This document shows, one piece after another, positions 1 to 11,784 of a stretch of 60,000 nt of DNA. The notes under the pieces were generated by a model. That model had not been told where the DNA came from and searched no databases. It worked only from the letters and a program-made list of their open reading frames with translations. The DNA lies in the NCBI GenBank assembly GCA_914767715.1, contig OU612071.1:15870948-15930947 (forward strand), read 5' to 3'. The position numbers and the translations under genes were made by a program. Source of the DNA: Membranipora membranacea (lineage: Eukaryota; Bryozoa; Gymnolaemata; Cheilostomatida; Membraniporidae). The stretch's first letter is position 1; the number at the start of each line of letters is the position of its first letter.

Positions 1-416
1 AAGTGTGACTTTTTTTGGGAAGTCAAACAGTTTTGAACACTTCATCCCAAATCAATGTATTCCATTCCATTTATTTGCTATTAATTTAGTGCAGCAGGAT
101 CTTGCGGCAATAAGTGGGCCTACTGTTAACTTCTCTAGCCTGTTATCATTCGACAAAATATTTACTCAGATGATTCACCCAGTATCCAAATATTTCAACA
201 CGGTCTTATCCTAGATAATGGCCTCTTGTACACAATTAGGCCTGGTATTACATTTACTGCCTAATACTACCTGCATACAACATACACACATACATACATA
301 CAACATACATACATACAACATACATACAACATACATACAACACACATACAACACACATACAACATACATACAACTTACCTACAACATACAATTTTACAAT
401 CTTTATTTGTTTTCAG
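1..416. other. Intron of the Notch-like gene, with ACAT-type microsatellite
   Basis: This stretch lies upstream of the first recognisable exon and shows no coding exon. From about 278 to 382 it holds an imperfect microsatellite built from ACAT and ACAACAT units. The sequence ends in a good 3' splice site (TTTGTTTTCAG, AG at 415-416), so it is read as intron of the gene entering from the left edge. Confidence 0.6.
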
Positions 417-1894
417 ATATCATTCACATTCGCCGCTGTCGACGTTTAACTCACCATGCAGCAATCCAAACCCCTCACCCCCATATGTGCAGAGGTCCAG
501 TCCTTATACAGACTGCTATGAGCAGCAACCAAAACCTGACTGCAGGTTTGGGAAACAGGTAAGTTCAAGGTCAAACTCAAGGCCAATCTCAAGTTCAATC
601 TCAAGTTCAATCTCAAGTTCAATCTCAAGTTCAATCTCAAGTTCAATCTCAAGGTCAACCTCAAGGTCACCCTCAAGGTCAATCTCAAGGTCAATCTCAG
701 TTAATCTTCAGGTCATTCTCAGTGACATTCTCAGTAACATTCTCAGTGACATTCTCAGTGACATTCTCAGTGACATTCTCAGTGACATTCTCAGTGACAT
801 TCTCAGTGACATTCTCAGTGACATTCTCAGTGACATTCTCAGTGACATTCTCAGTGACATTCTCAGTGACATTCTCAGTGACATTCTCAGTGACATTCTC
901 AGTGACATTCTCAGTGACATTCTCAGTGACATTCTCAGTGACATTGAGGTATATGAACCTCCGCTACTTGGTGATAGTATATTTCAAATATAAAATAATA
1001 TTGTGTAAGGTCAAGGTTGAAAACATCAAACAAGATATTGCCAATATAGGCAACTCCAGCTTTGCTAGGCACATTGTACCAACACCTAAATTTAATGTGA
1101 AGAGTCTTATATTCTAGAACTTAAGTAGATAATTTTATTGCAAGTGCTCAAATATGGCCGACAAAGCCTCATGGTTTATCTTGATTTTGTATTTTAGCAG
1201 CACGCGGCCCTTCCTGATCATTATCTGACGCCCTCACCCGACTCTCAATATAGTGAGTGCTCTAGTCCTGGTCAGAAGATAGCAGGTATAAATAATGGCC
1301 ACCAACAACAAACACACCGATCACATCATGGTTCAACCTCAACACAGGTATGTAAATCGACCGGTAATATTATGATACCGCTTGCTATGGGGGATTGTGA
1401 ACACACAGATCATGTGATATACGAATGCATGTATAACTCTGACCGATAGATGGAATAATACGCGAAGCCTGTTGGCCCTACCCTCGACGATTGGACAAGC
1501 CAGTGATTCTAAATTCACTGTAACAATCAGAGATACGAATGCTAATTGTTTGATATCGATGTCAGTGTGTATTAGGTAGCTTGGTGCTATGATTTCACAA
1601 AGTTTTCACGTTTTCAAATCACCGTGGGTCACAAGATATCTAATATCTCTTTACAAGTATGATGAGTGGTTATTTTGTGTACCACTGTATATATGCCACC
1701 ACATGGCCTACAGGGTACATGCTGTATGAACTTAAAGTTAATATATTTTATATAAATTGTAAACAAGTTTTTATATTCTCTTGTTACAGCCATACACATG
1801 GTCAACTAGTGAAGCAAGTCCGAACTCAGACTGTAGTGATCTTCATTCACCTCCTAAACCCAGAACTTCTCAAAATGAAGCTGTGTTTTTATAG
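417..1894 (+). CDS. Notch: Notch receptor, C-terminal tail (last three coding exons, partial gene)
   Basis: Exons are 417-558, 1198 (or 1201)-1347 and 1790-1894, each with consensus AG/GT borders. They join in one frame and end at TAG 1892-1894, giving about 130 residues rich in Ser, Pro, Gln and Asn. Exon 2 encodes LPDHYLTPSPDS, close to the conserved PEST-region motif of Notch (PEHPFLTPSPES in vertebrates). Exon 3 encodes WSTSEASPNSDCSDLHSPP, matching the WSSSSP...SDWSEG...SPP segment, and ends NEAVFL, comparable to the SEAIYI or PEAFK ends of fly and vertebrate Notch. In Notch this tail controls turnover of the nuclear intracellular domain, and the TPSPxS motif is the FBXW7 phosphodegron. 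Here about 30 residues separate the degron from the WSTS motif, whereas they are nearly adjacent in fly and human. Ankyrin and EGF parts would lie left of the window. The assignment rests on short but specific motifs. Confidence 0.75.
561..945 (+). repeat. 12-bp intronic minisatellite in Notch
   Basis: Tandem 12-mers begin almost directly behind the 5' splice site at 559. The first block, to about 715, has units like AATCTCAAGTTC and AATCTCAAGGTC. The second block, about 716-945, has roughly 19 nearly perfect ATTCTCAGTGAC units. The blocks look like successive variants of one unit. The period is a multiple of three, so several frames stay open and give artefactual repetitive ORFs on both strands. 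Confidence 0.95.
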
Positions 1895-3102
1895 GGTTTC
1901 CCAACCTGGAATACTCATTTTATTAAGTTTTCCCAGTATGGACAAACCTCTATACTATATTCTGATCTAAGTTGGTTGTACCAAATCATTCGAATACTTA
2001 ACGTTATTATTGAGAACTGTTCCCCACTATTTATGATTAAACAGTTGCCCGCCAATATAAGTGATCTGATTTTTTTTTGTATTTTATACATTATTGTAGT
2101 ATGCAGTATAATATTTCACATGTAATATAGTGTTTTGGCGGACCTACAATATAGAATTTCACTGTTCATTAAGTTTATATTAATGACTAGCCTACTTCAT
2201 ATTGAATAATGTGCATAACATTTTTTTTATATCCCTGGAATTTTCTCTTTTATAATCTGCTGACCGGAACAATTAATCCGATTTCTCTTTTCCATGTATG
2301 ATAAATGTATAAAACATGGATATGTGTACACACATATATTTCAATAATGCATCCATGTATACATGTCTATGCTTTGTGTAGTATATGCATAGACGGGCGT
2401 ACATGGACGCATCAGGTATTTGTACCCTTACCTGTGACTTGCTTTTTTTATACTTAAGGGAACTCATGTGGTTATATATATGACTTTGCTACGGAAGTGT
2501 GGCAGTTTTTGAGTGCTTTTAGCTTTAGTTCTTTCTACTTCCTAAATTGACCAACCTATTTTGCTTTATGTGTACAATTTTTGCTTCCTTAAGTATCTGT
2601 GTACTCCAATGTATCATTATAGCTACATGGTGTCAAAATATTTTGTAAATCTTTCAGATCTCTTTATATACGCTTCCTGATTGGCTTATTTAGTCGTATT
2701 GCTGACCAATCAGAGATCAGCGTTTTTTGTTCATACTCTTATTGTTATAAAGGCTACTGTATTTATGTTGTTCATTAATTTTTTTAGTGGGAGGTTGTTT
2801 TACAGCCTGCCATTGGCTAGCCAATGTGTTGGCTCATATCTGATTGGCTGCTGACCAAGCCCAACAGCCAATCGGATCAGAGCTGAAAAATTGACTAACC
2901 ATTCACCTCTATTCTCTATTACTGACATTGTTATTAATGTTGGGATTATTTTTATTTTCACTGCATCGATTCTGCTGACTGCAAAGGTCAGAGGTTATGC
3001 AAATTTTGTACACATGACAAACCACTGCAGTAGAGATCATGACATTATTATATGCATATGATAATAGGTATTTTTGTGTAAATAATTAAACTCATGAATA
3101 AA
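1895..3102 (+). other. Probable 3' UTR and flank of the Notch-like gene, with AATAAA
   Basis: There is no coding signal after the TAG at 1892-1894. The sequence is AT-rich, as 3' UTRs often are. An AATAAA hexamer at 3097-3102 could be the polyadenylation signal. The extent of the transcript is inferred and other A-rich hexamers are possible. Confidence 0.4.
2680..2872. promoter_or_regulatory. Cluster of six CCAAT/ATTGG boxes in three inverted pairs
   Basis: ATTGG occurs at 2680-2684, 2812-2816 and 2843-2847. CCAAT occurs at 2706-2710, 2821-2825 and 2868-2872. Each ATTGG is followed within about 5-26 bases by a CCAAT, forming three small hairpins. CCAAT boxes bind NF-Y at many promoters. No transcript start is recognisable here, so the region could equally be ends of small inverted-repeat elements. 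Confidence 0.4.
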
Positions 3103-4067
3103 AGGAAAGATTTATCAAACAATAACAGTATTTTTATTAATAGCTACACTACTGCTTCAACTGAATAAGGTTTCGTTCAAGGAAACTTGAAGTTGACTGA
3201 GGTTACTGGAGGGCATCGCTACAGAACAGAAATGCTTAACTTTTTGCACCTCTCGCACTGATACCACCGTTGTCCTGCTCAGGTGTCCAAATAGTCTATG
3301 CACTTTGCAGGATTTGCTTGGATTTTTCCTCTCATTACTTCTACATTAATCTTACTTCATATATCCTAAGGGTCCAATAATACACATTGTATAATCTTTT
3401 GTCAATGTCATGAATGACCGCCCTTATTCAAAATGAAAGAAATTCTGCCTGAGACTTTCTTCGCTTCTTAGCAGTGAATATCTCTGCTCATGGGTATTTC
3501 CCAAACATGAGGCTACTTTTCCCCAAGTCTGACTGGAAAACTATCATACCTGGAGCAAGTGGCATGAACAGAAATCAATAGATATTGCAGTTTTAGTGCT
3601 CCCCTTTGTAAATTAAAATGCCTAAGAACAGACAACTCCAGCAAGATCCTGCATTGTTTTCAGACTTTCCCTCGCCGGGGGGGGGGGGGGGGCTGTCGGG
3701 CGGTGGGCATAAGTCTGGGGGGCTCAGACTAGTGTCCAACTGTCTAAGGGATCACTGGCAAAGCTTTCTCAAGACATCTGAGGCAATTAAAAAAGAAATA
3801 CTTGGCAGTGTTGAATTTGGTATGGCGTATACATTATTGACTATAATAATCAGCACACTCACTGTATCATCTTTTTGTTATCACTATTATTTTTGCCAAT
3901 TTATTGTGCTGCAGAGCGCATGCACTTTATAAAGTTTTACTGATCTTTGAAAGCCAAAATAGGTTTTGCAATGTAGCAGTACCCATCACAACAAATAACT
4001 ACAAAGAGCTTAGGTTAGTTTTTGCATACATTCAGAGCTTACATTTGATTGAGCAATGAAGTCAGGA
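3103..4067. other. Non-coding stretch, no gene recognised
   Basis: I see no supported exon. A run of about 15 G at 3679-3693 is the only notable low-complexity tract. The short ORF over it (3618-3932) reads through the G-run and shows no known domain. Confidence 0.4.
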
Positions 4068-4361
4068 GTGGTCTGATGGTTGACGGTATGGACTTGTGAT
4101 CTTATGATCCAGGTTCGATTCCCGGCGCCGGCTGTCATTTCCGATTTGGCACTGGCAAGCCATTCATCTTAGCCAGGCCTGTTTGGATCATGACCATAAA
4201 TACAGGAGGTCTACTGTGTGCTTGCATGCAGTATAAAGATCCCCCTCTGCCTATTCGAAAAAAGGCGGAAAGGGTATAGGGTACTACCCCACACAAGCCA
4301 CCCGAGCTTAAGGGGGACTGTTAAATAGGGCGGTCAAATAAGACCTAGTGCATAGAGAAAA
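4068..4361 (+). mobile_element. tRNA-derived SINE, plus strand
   Basis: The head contains a pol III A-box-like TCTGATGGTTGACGGT and a clear B box, AGGTTCGATTCCCGG, about 55 bases later. A body of about 200 bases and a terminal A-rich run (GAAAAAAAAA) follow. A second copy on the minus strand at 39710-39930 shares both the tRNA-like head and the body (TGATTTGGCACTGGCAAGC-like segment). A shared non-tRNA body makes this a SINE family rather than a tRNA gene. Confidence 0.8.
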
Positions 4362-5751
4362 AAAAATGGAATGAAAATGGAATTCCTATCTCCTAACCGA
4401 AGAAGGCTTGTATTGTGTATCTTTTCATTCATGCTCATTGGACAGACATGAGTTATGAGAATCTAATGGAATTAGTACTAACACCCGCAGGAATCTGATA
4501 TTCAAGTGTCAAATTAAAAGGAAAATAAGACACTTAAAGCTCCTCATATTAAACACTATTACGATAGCATCAACCTGGGAACAATCATTTTAATATGAAA
4601 AATAAATCTGGTTTGTTAAAGCAAGAAGTTTGAAAAACGAGTGGAAACGGCCTCTCATTTCAAATTGTTGTTTGTCTCCACTGGTAATTGTCCTCTCTTT
4701 ATCAGCAAAGGTTTACAATGACCACAGCCAATCAGAGCAGAGACTGCAGAGAGTGACTTCCTGCCAAAAAGAAGTACAACTTGAGTTGCTGTAATAATTT
4801 TGATGAACTGTTCAATCAGCAAGAGCATAGTTGTGGAATCCCATTTATCAAGATGGGCTCTACCGCAAATTTCCTAAAGCTCCAGGGTAATAAGGTAACT
4901 GGTTTGGAATTGCCCTCTCAAGTTAAAACCATAAAAATGAGGAGTTGCCCTCTCTCTGGTAATACACCTGTAATTGGGTGAAGGTCAACTTGTTGCACAT
5001 GCTGATGACAAATGAGGGTGTAGCCAATTCAAAAGCACTGCTATCAGTGATTTTGAACCCTGTTAATATTTTCAGGTGTTTTGCAATGGAAATCTATTGA
5101 ATTAAAGTTTGAAAATCTTTTTGCAAAATCATTTTTGGAAGATCAATGCATACGGATTGGCTAATGTAAATTAGACCGGAAATGTGTGCAAAATGCAATG
5201 GTCTTATATATGAGGCCACTAAAAAATTCTGACAACCGTTTTTCAACCCATAGTCACCAATATGGAAGACCAGGAGCATACCATCATTTTGAGTGGTCTG
5301 GTTAAAGAATTGAAAGAACCTGAAGCAGGCCTATTGAGGTGACAAGTCAACATAGTTTGCATGTAAAGCAATGGGGAAATAAATAGAGGTGTTGGACCTC
5401 TTCGAATTTTCACAGGCATGATATGATTGGCCCATTACATCTTACTTTCATCTTATTGGCCTGTTCAATAACTGCATACTGATCACGATATCAGTGTTGG
5501 GGAACACTGAGTTAGTTATCGATATTGCTAGTAGTCAACTTTCTGAACAGCAGTAAGACTCAGTGGCACCAACCAGTTACTTCAAAGACACATAAGACCA
5601 CAATGAAGAGATGATGAGCCACCTCAGCTTCACAACAAAAAGAAGAATGAAATTAGAACAGCTGTGAATGGACTTGATTGAATCAATTTGTTGTAGCTCT
5701 CAGGTAAATAAATTCTATTTATATATTTGGTACACTACTGTATACTATTCT

Positions 5752-5853
5752 AGTACTACTCAGTCGTGAGTGAGAAATTAGTAGAGTAACTAAGAAGTTT
5801 AGCTAGTAACTGCTAGTTACTATCACTACTAGTAGCTTTCTGTAGTAGTTAGC
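5752..5853 (+). repeat. Dispersed repeat, copy 1 of 2
   Basis: The segment from TACTCAGTCGTGA through CACTACTAGTAG to GTTAGCCAA closely matches about 9050-9145 in the same orientation. Both contain repeated CTAGTAACT-like palindromic pieces. It is probably a small non-autonomous element of unknown class. Confidence 0.6.
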
Positions 5854-6892
5854 CAATGGTACCAATGTACATGTGCAGAGTGTAATTTCGAGCAGCAAGG
5901 AGAAGGCCTCCTAAGAGTTGTAAGAGGGGAGGCTCATACAAGTCCAAGGAGGTTACTCCTTACTCCTCGCTTCGTTGTTTGTTGGTGGTGGTAATATCAG
6001 GGAGTTTTAGTTTGCTCCATGGTAGAATCATCATTAATTTTCTGTATTTGGTTTCTCAGAGAAGATTCAAACTAGTGTATCATGAACCATTTGTGCAAGT
6101 TTAGGTGGGCAACTCTCGCACAACTAATTGTCTAGAACTGTTATTGCTAAACTACTATGGCTACATGTAGGCCTACATACTTTACATTGTAAGGAAACGT
6201 CCCCTCTCTTTACTACAACTACAGCCTATGTAGGCTGGGTCTTGCATTTGTATAAAGTGTGTGCATAGACTTTGCCTCAGCGCAACTGACGGATCATTAT
6301 TGCTCTATGTCAACCATTCCCAACTGTCTGAGACTGGTGGGGTCACCCTTAAATACAAACAGCAAAACAATATACATATTAGTATACACTTTATTTACTG
6401 ATCAAGCATGCGCATATAAGACCATGTGGTACATCATCATCTAGCTTAGCAAGCGAGACCTGCTTTTAGCTTCGTTCGAGAATTGGCCGCTAATCAATTG
6501 AACTATGCTCACTCTTGTGTGAACTATTTGCGAACAAATTTATCTAAGGTGCGAGGATATTGAGCATTTAAGTTGTAATGATCTTTTGGTTTACAAAGAT
6601 CAGCTCATGCTAATTGAAATATCCCCTGGTCTATAATGTAATAAAGAATATACCAACCCCGATCATCAGAGGAAGGAAACCAGTGCAGACCTTGCCTTTT
6701 GCCAATGGTATTGAATTCAAATGATTTATTAGCTGTACAGAGTCTCAACTGCGTCACAGTGGTCATTTCATTATAATAAGCAGTGATGGGGGGGGGGGAT
6801 TGCATATAATATTACATGTGTGGGCTCTTTGAGTTGCAAGCATGTACTTCGCCTTAATTCAGGGTCAACCACTGACCACCATTGGTTATAGT

Positions 6893-7010
6893 GGTCTGTA
6901 GTTGGAGAGTAGAGAAATTGGTTCCTGAGAGAAACTAGACCATTGCCAACTGGTCTGTAGTTGGAGAGTAGAGAAATTGGTTCCTGAGAGAAACTAGACC
7001 ATTGCCAGCT
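6893..7010 (+). repeat. Two-copy tandem duplication of a 59-bp unit
   Basis: The unit beginning GGTCTGTAGTTGGAGAG and ending CATTGCCAACT occurs twice head to tail with almost no differences, so the duplication is recent. It keeps an ORF open on the minus strand, but no function is indicated. Confidence 0.9.
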
Positions 7011-7213
7011 TGCACACAATTGCAAAAGTTTCCCAATTGTAAAACTTCATCAAAAGAATGGCGTATTCAAGTGTTGTAGAGGTACTAGCTCTCTAGAGTA
7101 TAACGCTGGTTTAATTATTCGTCTTGTTAATTTGGGAAAAAAGTAGATAGGCCTAGATACAATGACAATGATAGCAATGACTCCTTTTGATTGCAGATTT
7201 TTTTGTATTTTAG

Positions 7214-7350
7214 CCTACATGGTAAAGCAACACACACCGCAGAATAGTACTGAGAACAGTACAATGAAGCAGAGACTGTTTGGGTGGTTTATAGCAGATG
7301 TGATACAACCCGTAGTATCATTAGTCGTTCAGCTTACTCAATTCAAACAG
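7214..7350 (+). CDS. Internal coding exon of an unrecognised gene
   Basis: A strong acceptor (TTTTTGTATTTTAG, AG at 7212-7213) and a consensus donor (CAG|GTAAGC at 7351) frame 137 bases. They are open in the frame reading MVKQHTPQ...MKQRLFGWFIADVIQPVVSL...QFKQ. The second half is hydrophobic to amphipathic (GWFIADVIQPVVSLVVQL) and could be a helix or membrane-associated segment. The exon ends in phase 0 and can join the terminal exon at 11785-11940. I do not recognise the protein. Support is splice-site quality plus frame only; no upstream exon was identified with confidence. Confidence 0.4.
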
Positions 7351-10300
7351 GTAAGCAGAGAATCAAATTTCCAATTTCGGTTGTAAAATTTGATTAAGTT
7401 GCAGCAGGGAACTGACCCAGAAAGGCTTGAGATGGCTGGGGTCATAAGCATCGATATCTCCACTGTTACACTTGCATCGAGAATTGTTAGTAATGTAATG
7501 ATATAAATGTCAGGTGATATGCGTAACTGATGATAATTGCGTCGGTGTAATCGTTGAAGTCTCATGGCATAAATTGGGTAAAACTGCTTGAACATTGGCA
7601 GGCCTCAGCAAGAATTTGTCATTGTAGCCGGCCGGTCAGTGTAATTAGGAGTTCAGTGACTATCGGAGTTGTGCTCTTTTTTTCATGGAGGGAACAACTC
7701 ATTCCATCTCGCAACACTCTTCCCTATATTCCGCCCTCCTTGCCACATCTCATTATCTTGACTGATCATTTTAGTTACAAACTTGCTGGCGTTATGCGCT
7801 GATCAAACCTATAGATCGAGTGTTTCCACTCCAAGAAACCAGATATAAAACTTCACAAACTTCTTAACCAACGGCTGGCAAATCTGTTTCTATCATAGGG
7901 AATGTAGATTTAACCAGGTTTTTAAGTGGTGTGTTATTTGTAATTTGACAACATGCTAGAATCAGGCTGTCAATGCAGAAAAAATTGAAGGGTCCAGGGC
8001 TGAACCTTGTAGCAGCAAAGCCTTGTTATAAGACTGATTGCAAATAATGTACTTAGGACATTGGAATGTATTATATTCATAATTTATCACATCAACTAAA
8101 TATTTGTTGCAGAGAATACAGGATAAAGACTGATTCAGTATGGCATGATAATGGCAGAGTTACACATGAGAACCTTTGGTGGTTTGAATTCTGTCCTGAG
8201 AAATCTTGAGGTGCCGAGTGAGTGTCTGAGTGTCAAATAGTTACATTATTATGATTCATGATGGGTCATGATATACTCTTCGCTACCCCGACGCAGTGAT
8301 CATTTGTATTTGATTGTCTAAATCAAGGATACCATCGGTAGCCTAATTGGTAACCATATCCCATACTCATTGAAAGACCCCCCTCACCTGCTATCTACCT
8401 TATCAACCTAATCAGTGATTAACTAAAGGGGGGGGGGGTGAATGAAATCTGTCTCTTAAAGTATTGTCAATTGTTCGATTGTGGTTATCATGGGGCATTT
8501 AGCTTCCTAACATATGTTGGTGTGTGGTAATTCTAGGTCACAGGCCCTAAAAAAAATTAAACAGCATAAAGCTTGTTTCTAATTTATAGTCAACTAAACC
8601 TATAGCCTTGGGAGTAAGTATTAGCTAAAGTTTAGTTTAGCTAGTCTTGAGATGATTTAATGTAAGCTAGCATTAAATTTTGGCAAGTGAAGGTTGAAGT
8701 CCATATAAAGAAAAAAAAGGGTGGGCGTATGTTTGCTACTCTTGATGTTAGTTTTTTCAAGCCTGCGCAAAATGAAGAAAATTTCCTCCTATGAATACTT
8801 CACTCCTCTAGGGAACTTTTTATGAACATTATATCTGCTTGATTTTGATTACTGTACCTTACATTTTAGAACGTAACTGAGGCATTGGATTAGCAGGATG
8901 TTGGCATCTATTGATATTTGACTACCGCGTCAAACAACTTGAAGGCAGTTAGTGTAGGAAGAACAAGTATTCATCAGATAAAGTGGTAAGCTACTCTCAC
9001 ACTACTCTGTAAGTCTACTCGCTCTTCACTCACGACTGAGTAGTAGAGCTACTACTCAGTCGTGAAGAATGAGTAGACTAAGTAAGAAGTCTAGCTAGTA
9101 ACTGTTAGTTATTATCACTACTAGTAGCCTTCTGTAGTTTGCCAATCAGGGTTGTATTTCAATTAGAAAGAGGGATACTTTACTAAAGCAATTTATCACT
9201 ATCGCATCACTCGAAATTATTGCCCAATTGGTCTTTCAATTAGACAACATCACTCCCAAATCGCTCGCTCAGAATGTATATAGTTCAATTATTGACTGAA
9301 CGATTTGAAAGTGAGACCCCTAGCAGGTATTGCTCACTCACCTGGTGAGCGATCAGATTGTTATTTTGGTTTTAAGTGTTGTGTTATTTGTAATTTGGTA
9401 AGATGTTAGAATCCGGCTCCAAATGCAATGATCTCAGTGCCCTAACTTCATATCTAGATAGGGTGAAAGAAAGAGGGCTTACACGGTTTTCATCAGTAAT
9501 AATACATCTGGTAAAAAAATCCAAAACTAAGAATTGCGAAAAACAATTCTTCCTCAACCATTCATATTCGTTGAGCCGACCTCAGCTGTTTCAGGGGAAA
9601 CAGATTTGGTCCATAGTCAATATATTATATAATACGTGCCGAAATGTGAGTTGCTGGCAGTCAATGTAACATTGTGTATACCCCAAGTATTTGCAGCAGG
9701 GAAAATTCACAAATAGCTACATTTAAAGCAAGCTAACATTTGCTCTCATTTCTTCATATAGACTCTCACCTCCGCTAGAGGAGTAATTTACTGCAAATCA
9801 TCTTTAGACAACTATCCTGAATATTATGTAATATCAAGTTTATCGTTCTATTGTATATAGAGTGATATATGAATATCTCAAAACACTCAATATTCACAGC
9901 CGTGTATATATATATATATAAGATGTGGTTTTAGACCAGAAGATGATTTGATGGTATTCAGTAGCTAGTAAACCATGGCTTCCCACCAGAAATTGCCAGA
10001 AGATTAAACTGTGAGTAACTTCAATACCATTGGACCCCACTTTCAATGATGGGATTCATCTAGTGAAGTATAATGTTAGTTCAATAGGAAAAGTTTGCAT
10101 TTCGAGAAGATGGCTTGAAGTAATAAAATTATGGCTAGCCAATATTTTCTCAACTTCGTCACTTAACATTAACTTCCAGTGGGTGACCTCACGTTCAAAG
10201 TTTTAAGATACTTGAGTTTTAATGAGCTCATTGGATGGTTGTGACAGGGTTACCACATCCCATTCTTGAGAAAGGCACCCAAGTGCCGTCGGAGCTCTCC

Positions 10301-11784
10301 TCTATTACAAAAATTTAGTGCAGACAACCATTGCAGTACGAACAGTCTGCTGAATAACAATAAAAAAAAGCATGGCTGTAAATACTGTTGGCAAATTCCC
10401 ACATGATTATAATATTAGTTGTATGTCAATTAAAATATTTTCACCGCTGCATTTCCGGTTGCTCCAATCCTAGAAAAATCCAAGTAAAACGATGTTGTCT
10501 TGTGTTGATGGCTGGAGGTAGAGCATCTCCATATATATGCAAATTAGATTAAAATTTTTCTTGAGGTAGAGAATGTTTTACTTTTTGTCACCATGCTCAG
10601 TAAACAACAAAGAGTCAAATAGGTGTCGAGCACATACTGCTTGCTTTCCAATCTAGTCAATGCAATGTCACAGTGTATGTTATGTCATTATCCCTAGTTT
10701 TATCCAATTTTTTTGCATTTGGATTTGCTTCTGGTGTCACCAGTAAAATGGGAGGAACTTGAAATGAGTTTCCCCACTCCTGATTGCTAAAATGAATTAT
10801 TCTGAGCCATCATTTTTGCATCATATTGTGTACTCTGATCTAAACTTCAACAGTGCCTCTGTTAGAAGGGAAGGGAGGGGATTAGGGGGGTTATTGTATA
10901 ACACCTGAAGCTTTTGAACAAACCATTGGAGTGAGCATTTGCTAATGTTGTTTCACCTTGGGCCTGACACTGAGCTTATATATATTATATCTGTTTTCGC
11001 TTTGCATACTTTTGTGATAGAATGGTATTTCAAAAAGTGCTGATTTGATGTGGCCGCGTAGGCCTACAAACATCTCAATTCGGAGTTTAGTGGACGGTCA
11101 TAGCTTGATCATATTCTATAGACGGCATACAATAGATAGCTGTCAGGAGGTCATTTCTCACAGATATACTCATATATGGTGTCCCAAACTCCGCACATGA
11201 TTTTTTTTCTACAACAATCTTACCGTTGTTTTGACTTCACATCATGAAATTTCTACATGCAAGATTATTTTTTACAGTGTTACTATTTGGAGGAGTGAAC
11301 GTAGAATGGGGACAGTGACTCAGAAGATATACGACAGAGCATCATACTCAGCAGATTTCTCACACCTTGTCACCCACCACCAATAACTCCAGCTTCAAAA
11401 AAGCACACTCTGCTAATGCTCTCTTTGTTACACTTGGAACTGAAGTTGTGAAGACACCAGGGACAAATACCCCCCCCCCCCCCCACCCAAGGTATGTATG
11501 GGCTTGAATGATCACCAATGTTTATCTATCAATATCTTAGGAGTCACCGGCAAAATTATTATGTCAAACAATGTAATCCTCTGACTCATGATTGTTGCTA
11601 CATCACTTAGACGCGTATTATATATAGGTTTTTTTGGTGATGGGTTGCGGTAAATATCGAATATACCAAATATATCAAATTGAGGATAATTTAGCCAGCG
11701 ACACGTTGACACCCTCCCCTGATTTAGCCACAATCGCTCTGAAAGTATGACACGGTGATTGATTTATTTTTTTCTTCTTTTCAG
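7351..11784. other. Putative intron or intergenic DNA; repeats and one weak exon candidate
   Basis: If the exons at 7214 and 11785 belong together, this is one intron of about 4.4 kb. It holds a G-run (about 8428-8438), the second copy of a dispersed repeat (9050-9145), a TA microsatellite (about 9903-9919) and a C-run (about 11470-11484). At 8113-8217 an acceptor (TTTGTTGCAG) and a donor-like GTGAGT at 8218 enclose an ATG (8151) followed by 22 codons. This is a weak candidate first coding exon. Confidence 0.3.
9050..9145 (+). repeat. Dispersed repeat, copy 2 of 2
   Basis: Matches 5752-5853 in the same orientation (shared TACTCAGTCGTGA, TAGCTAGTAACT and CACTACTAGTAGC segments). The DNA just before it (about 9020-9050) holds an inverted piece of the same motif, suggesting a composite or partly palindromic element. 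Confidence 0.6.

Larger units (their letters stand above)
4362..7213. other. Non-coding stretch with dispersed repeats
   Basis: No exon with matching splice sites and frame was found. Contents are a dispersed repeat at about 5752-5853 (second copy about 9050-9145), a run of G at about 6788-6798 and a 59-bp tandem duplication at 6893-7010. Short ORFs here are open by chance and show no known motifs. Confidence 0.4.

Noticed and set aside
708-944. Minus-strand ORF of repeated MSLR units and plus-strand ORFs over the same array
   Set aside because: They are translations of the 12-bp minisatellite; any period divisible by three keeps frames open.
561-945. CRISPR-like array
   Set aside because: There are no spacers: the units are contiguous 12-mers in an animal intron.
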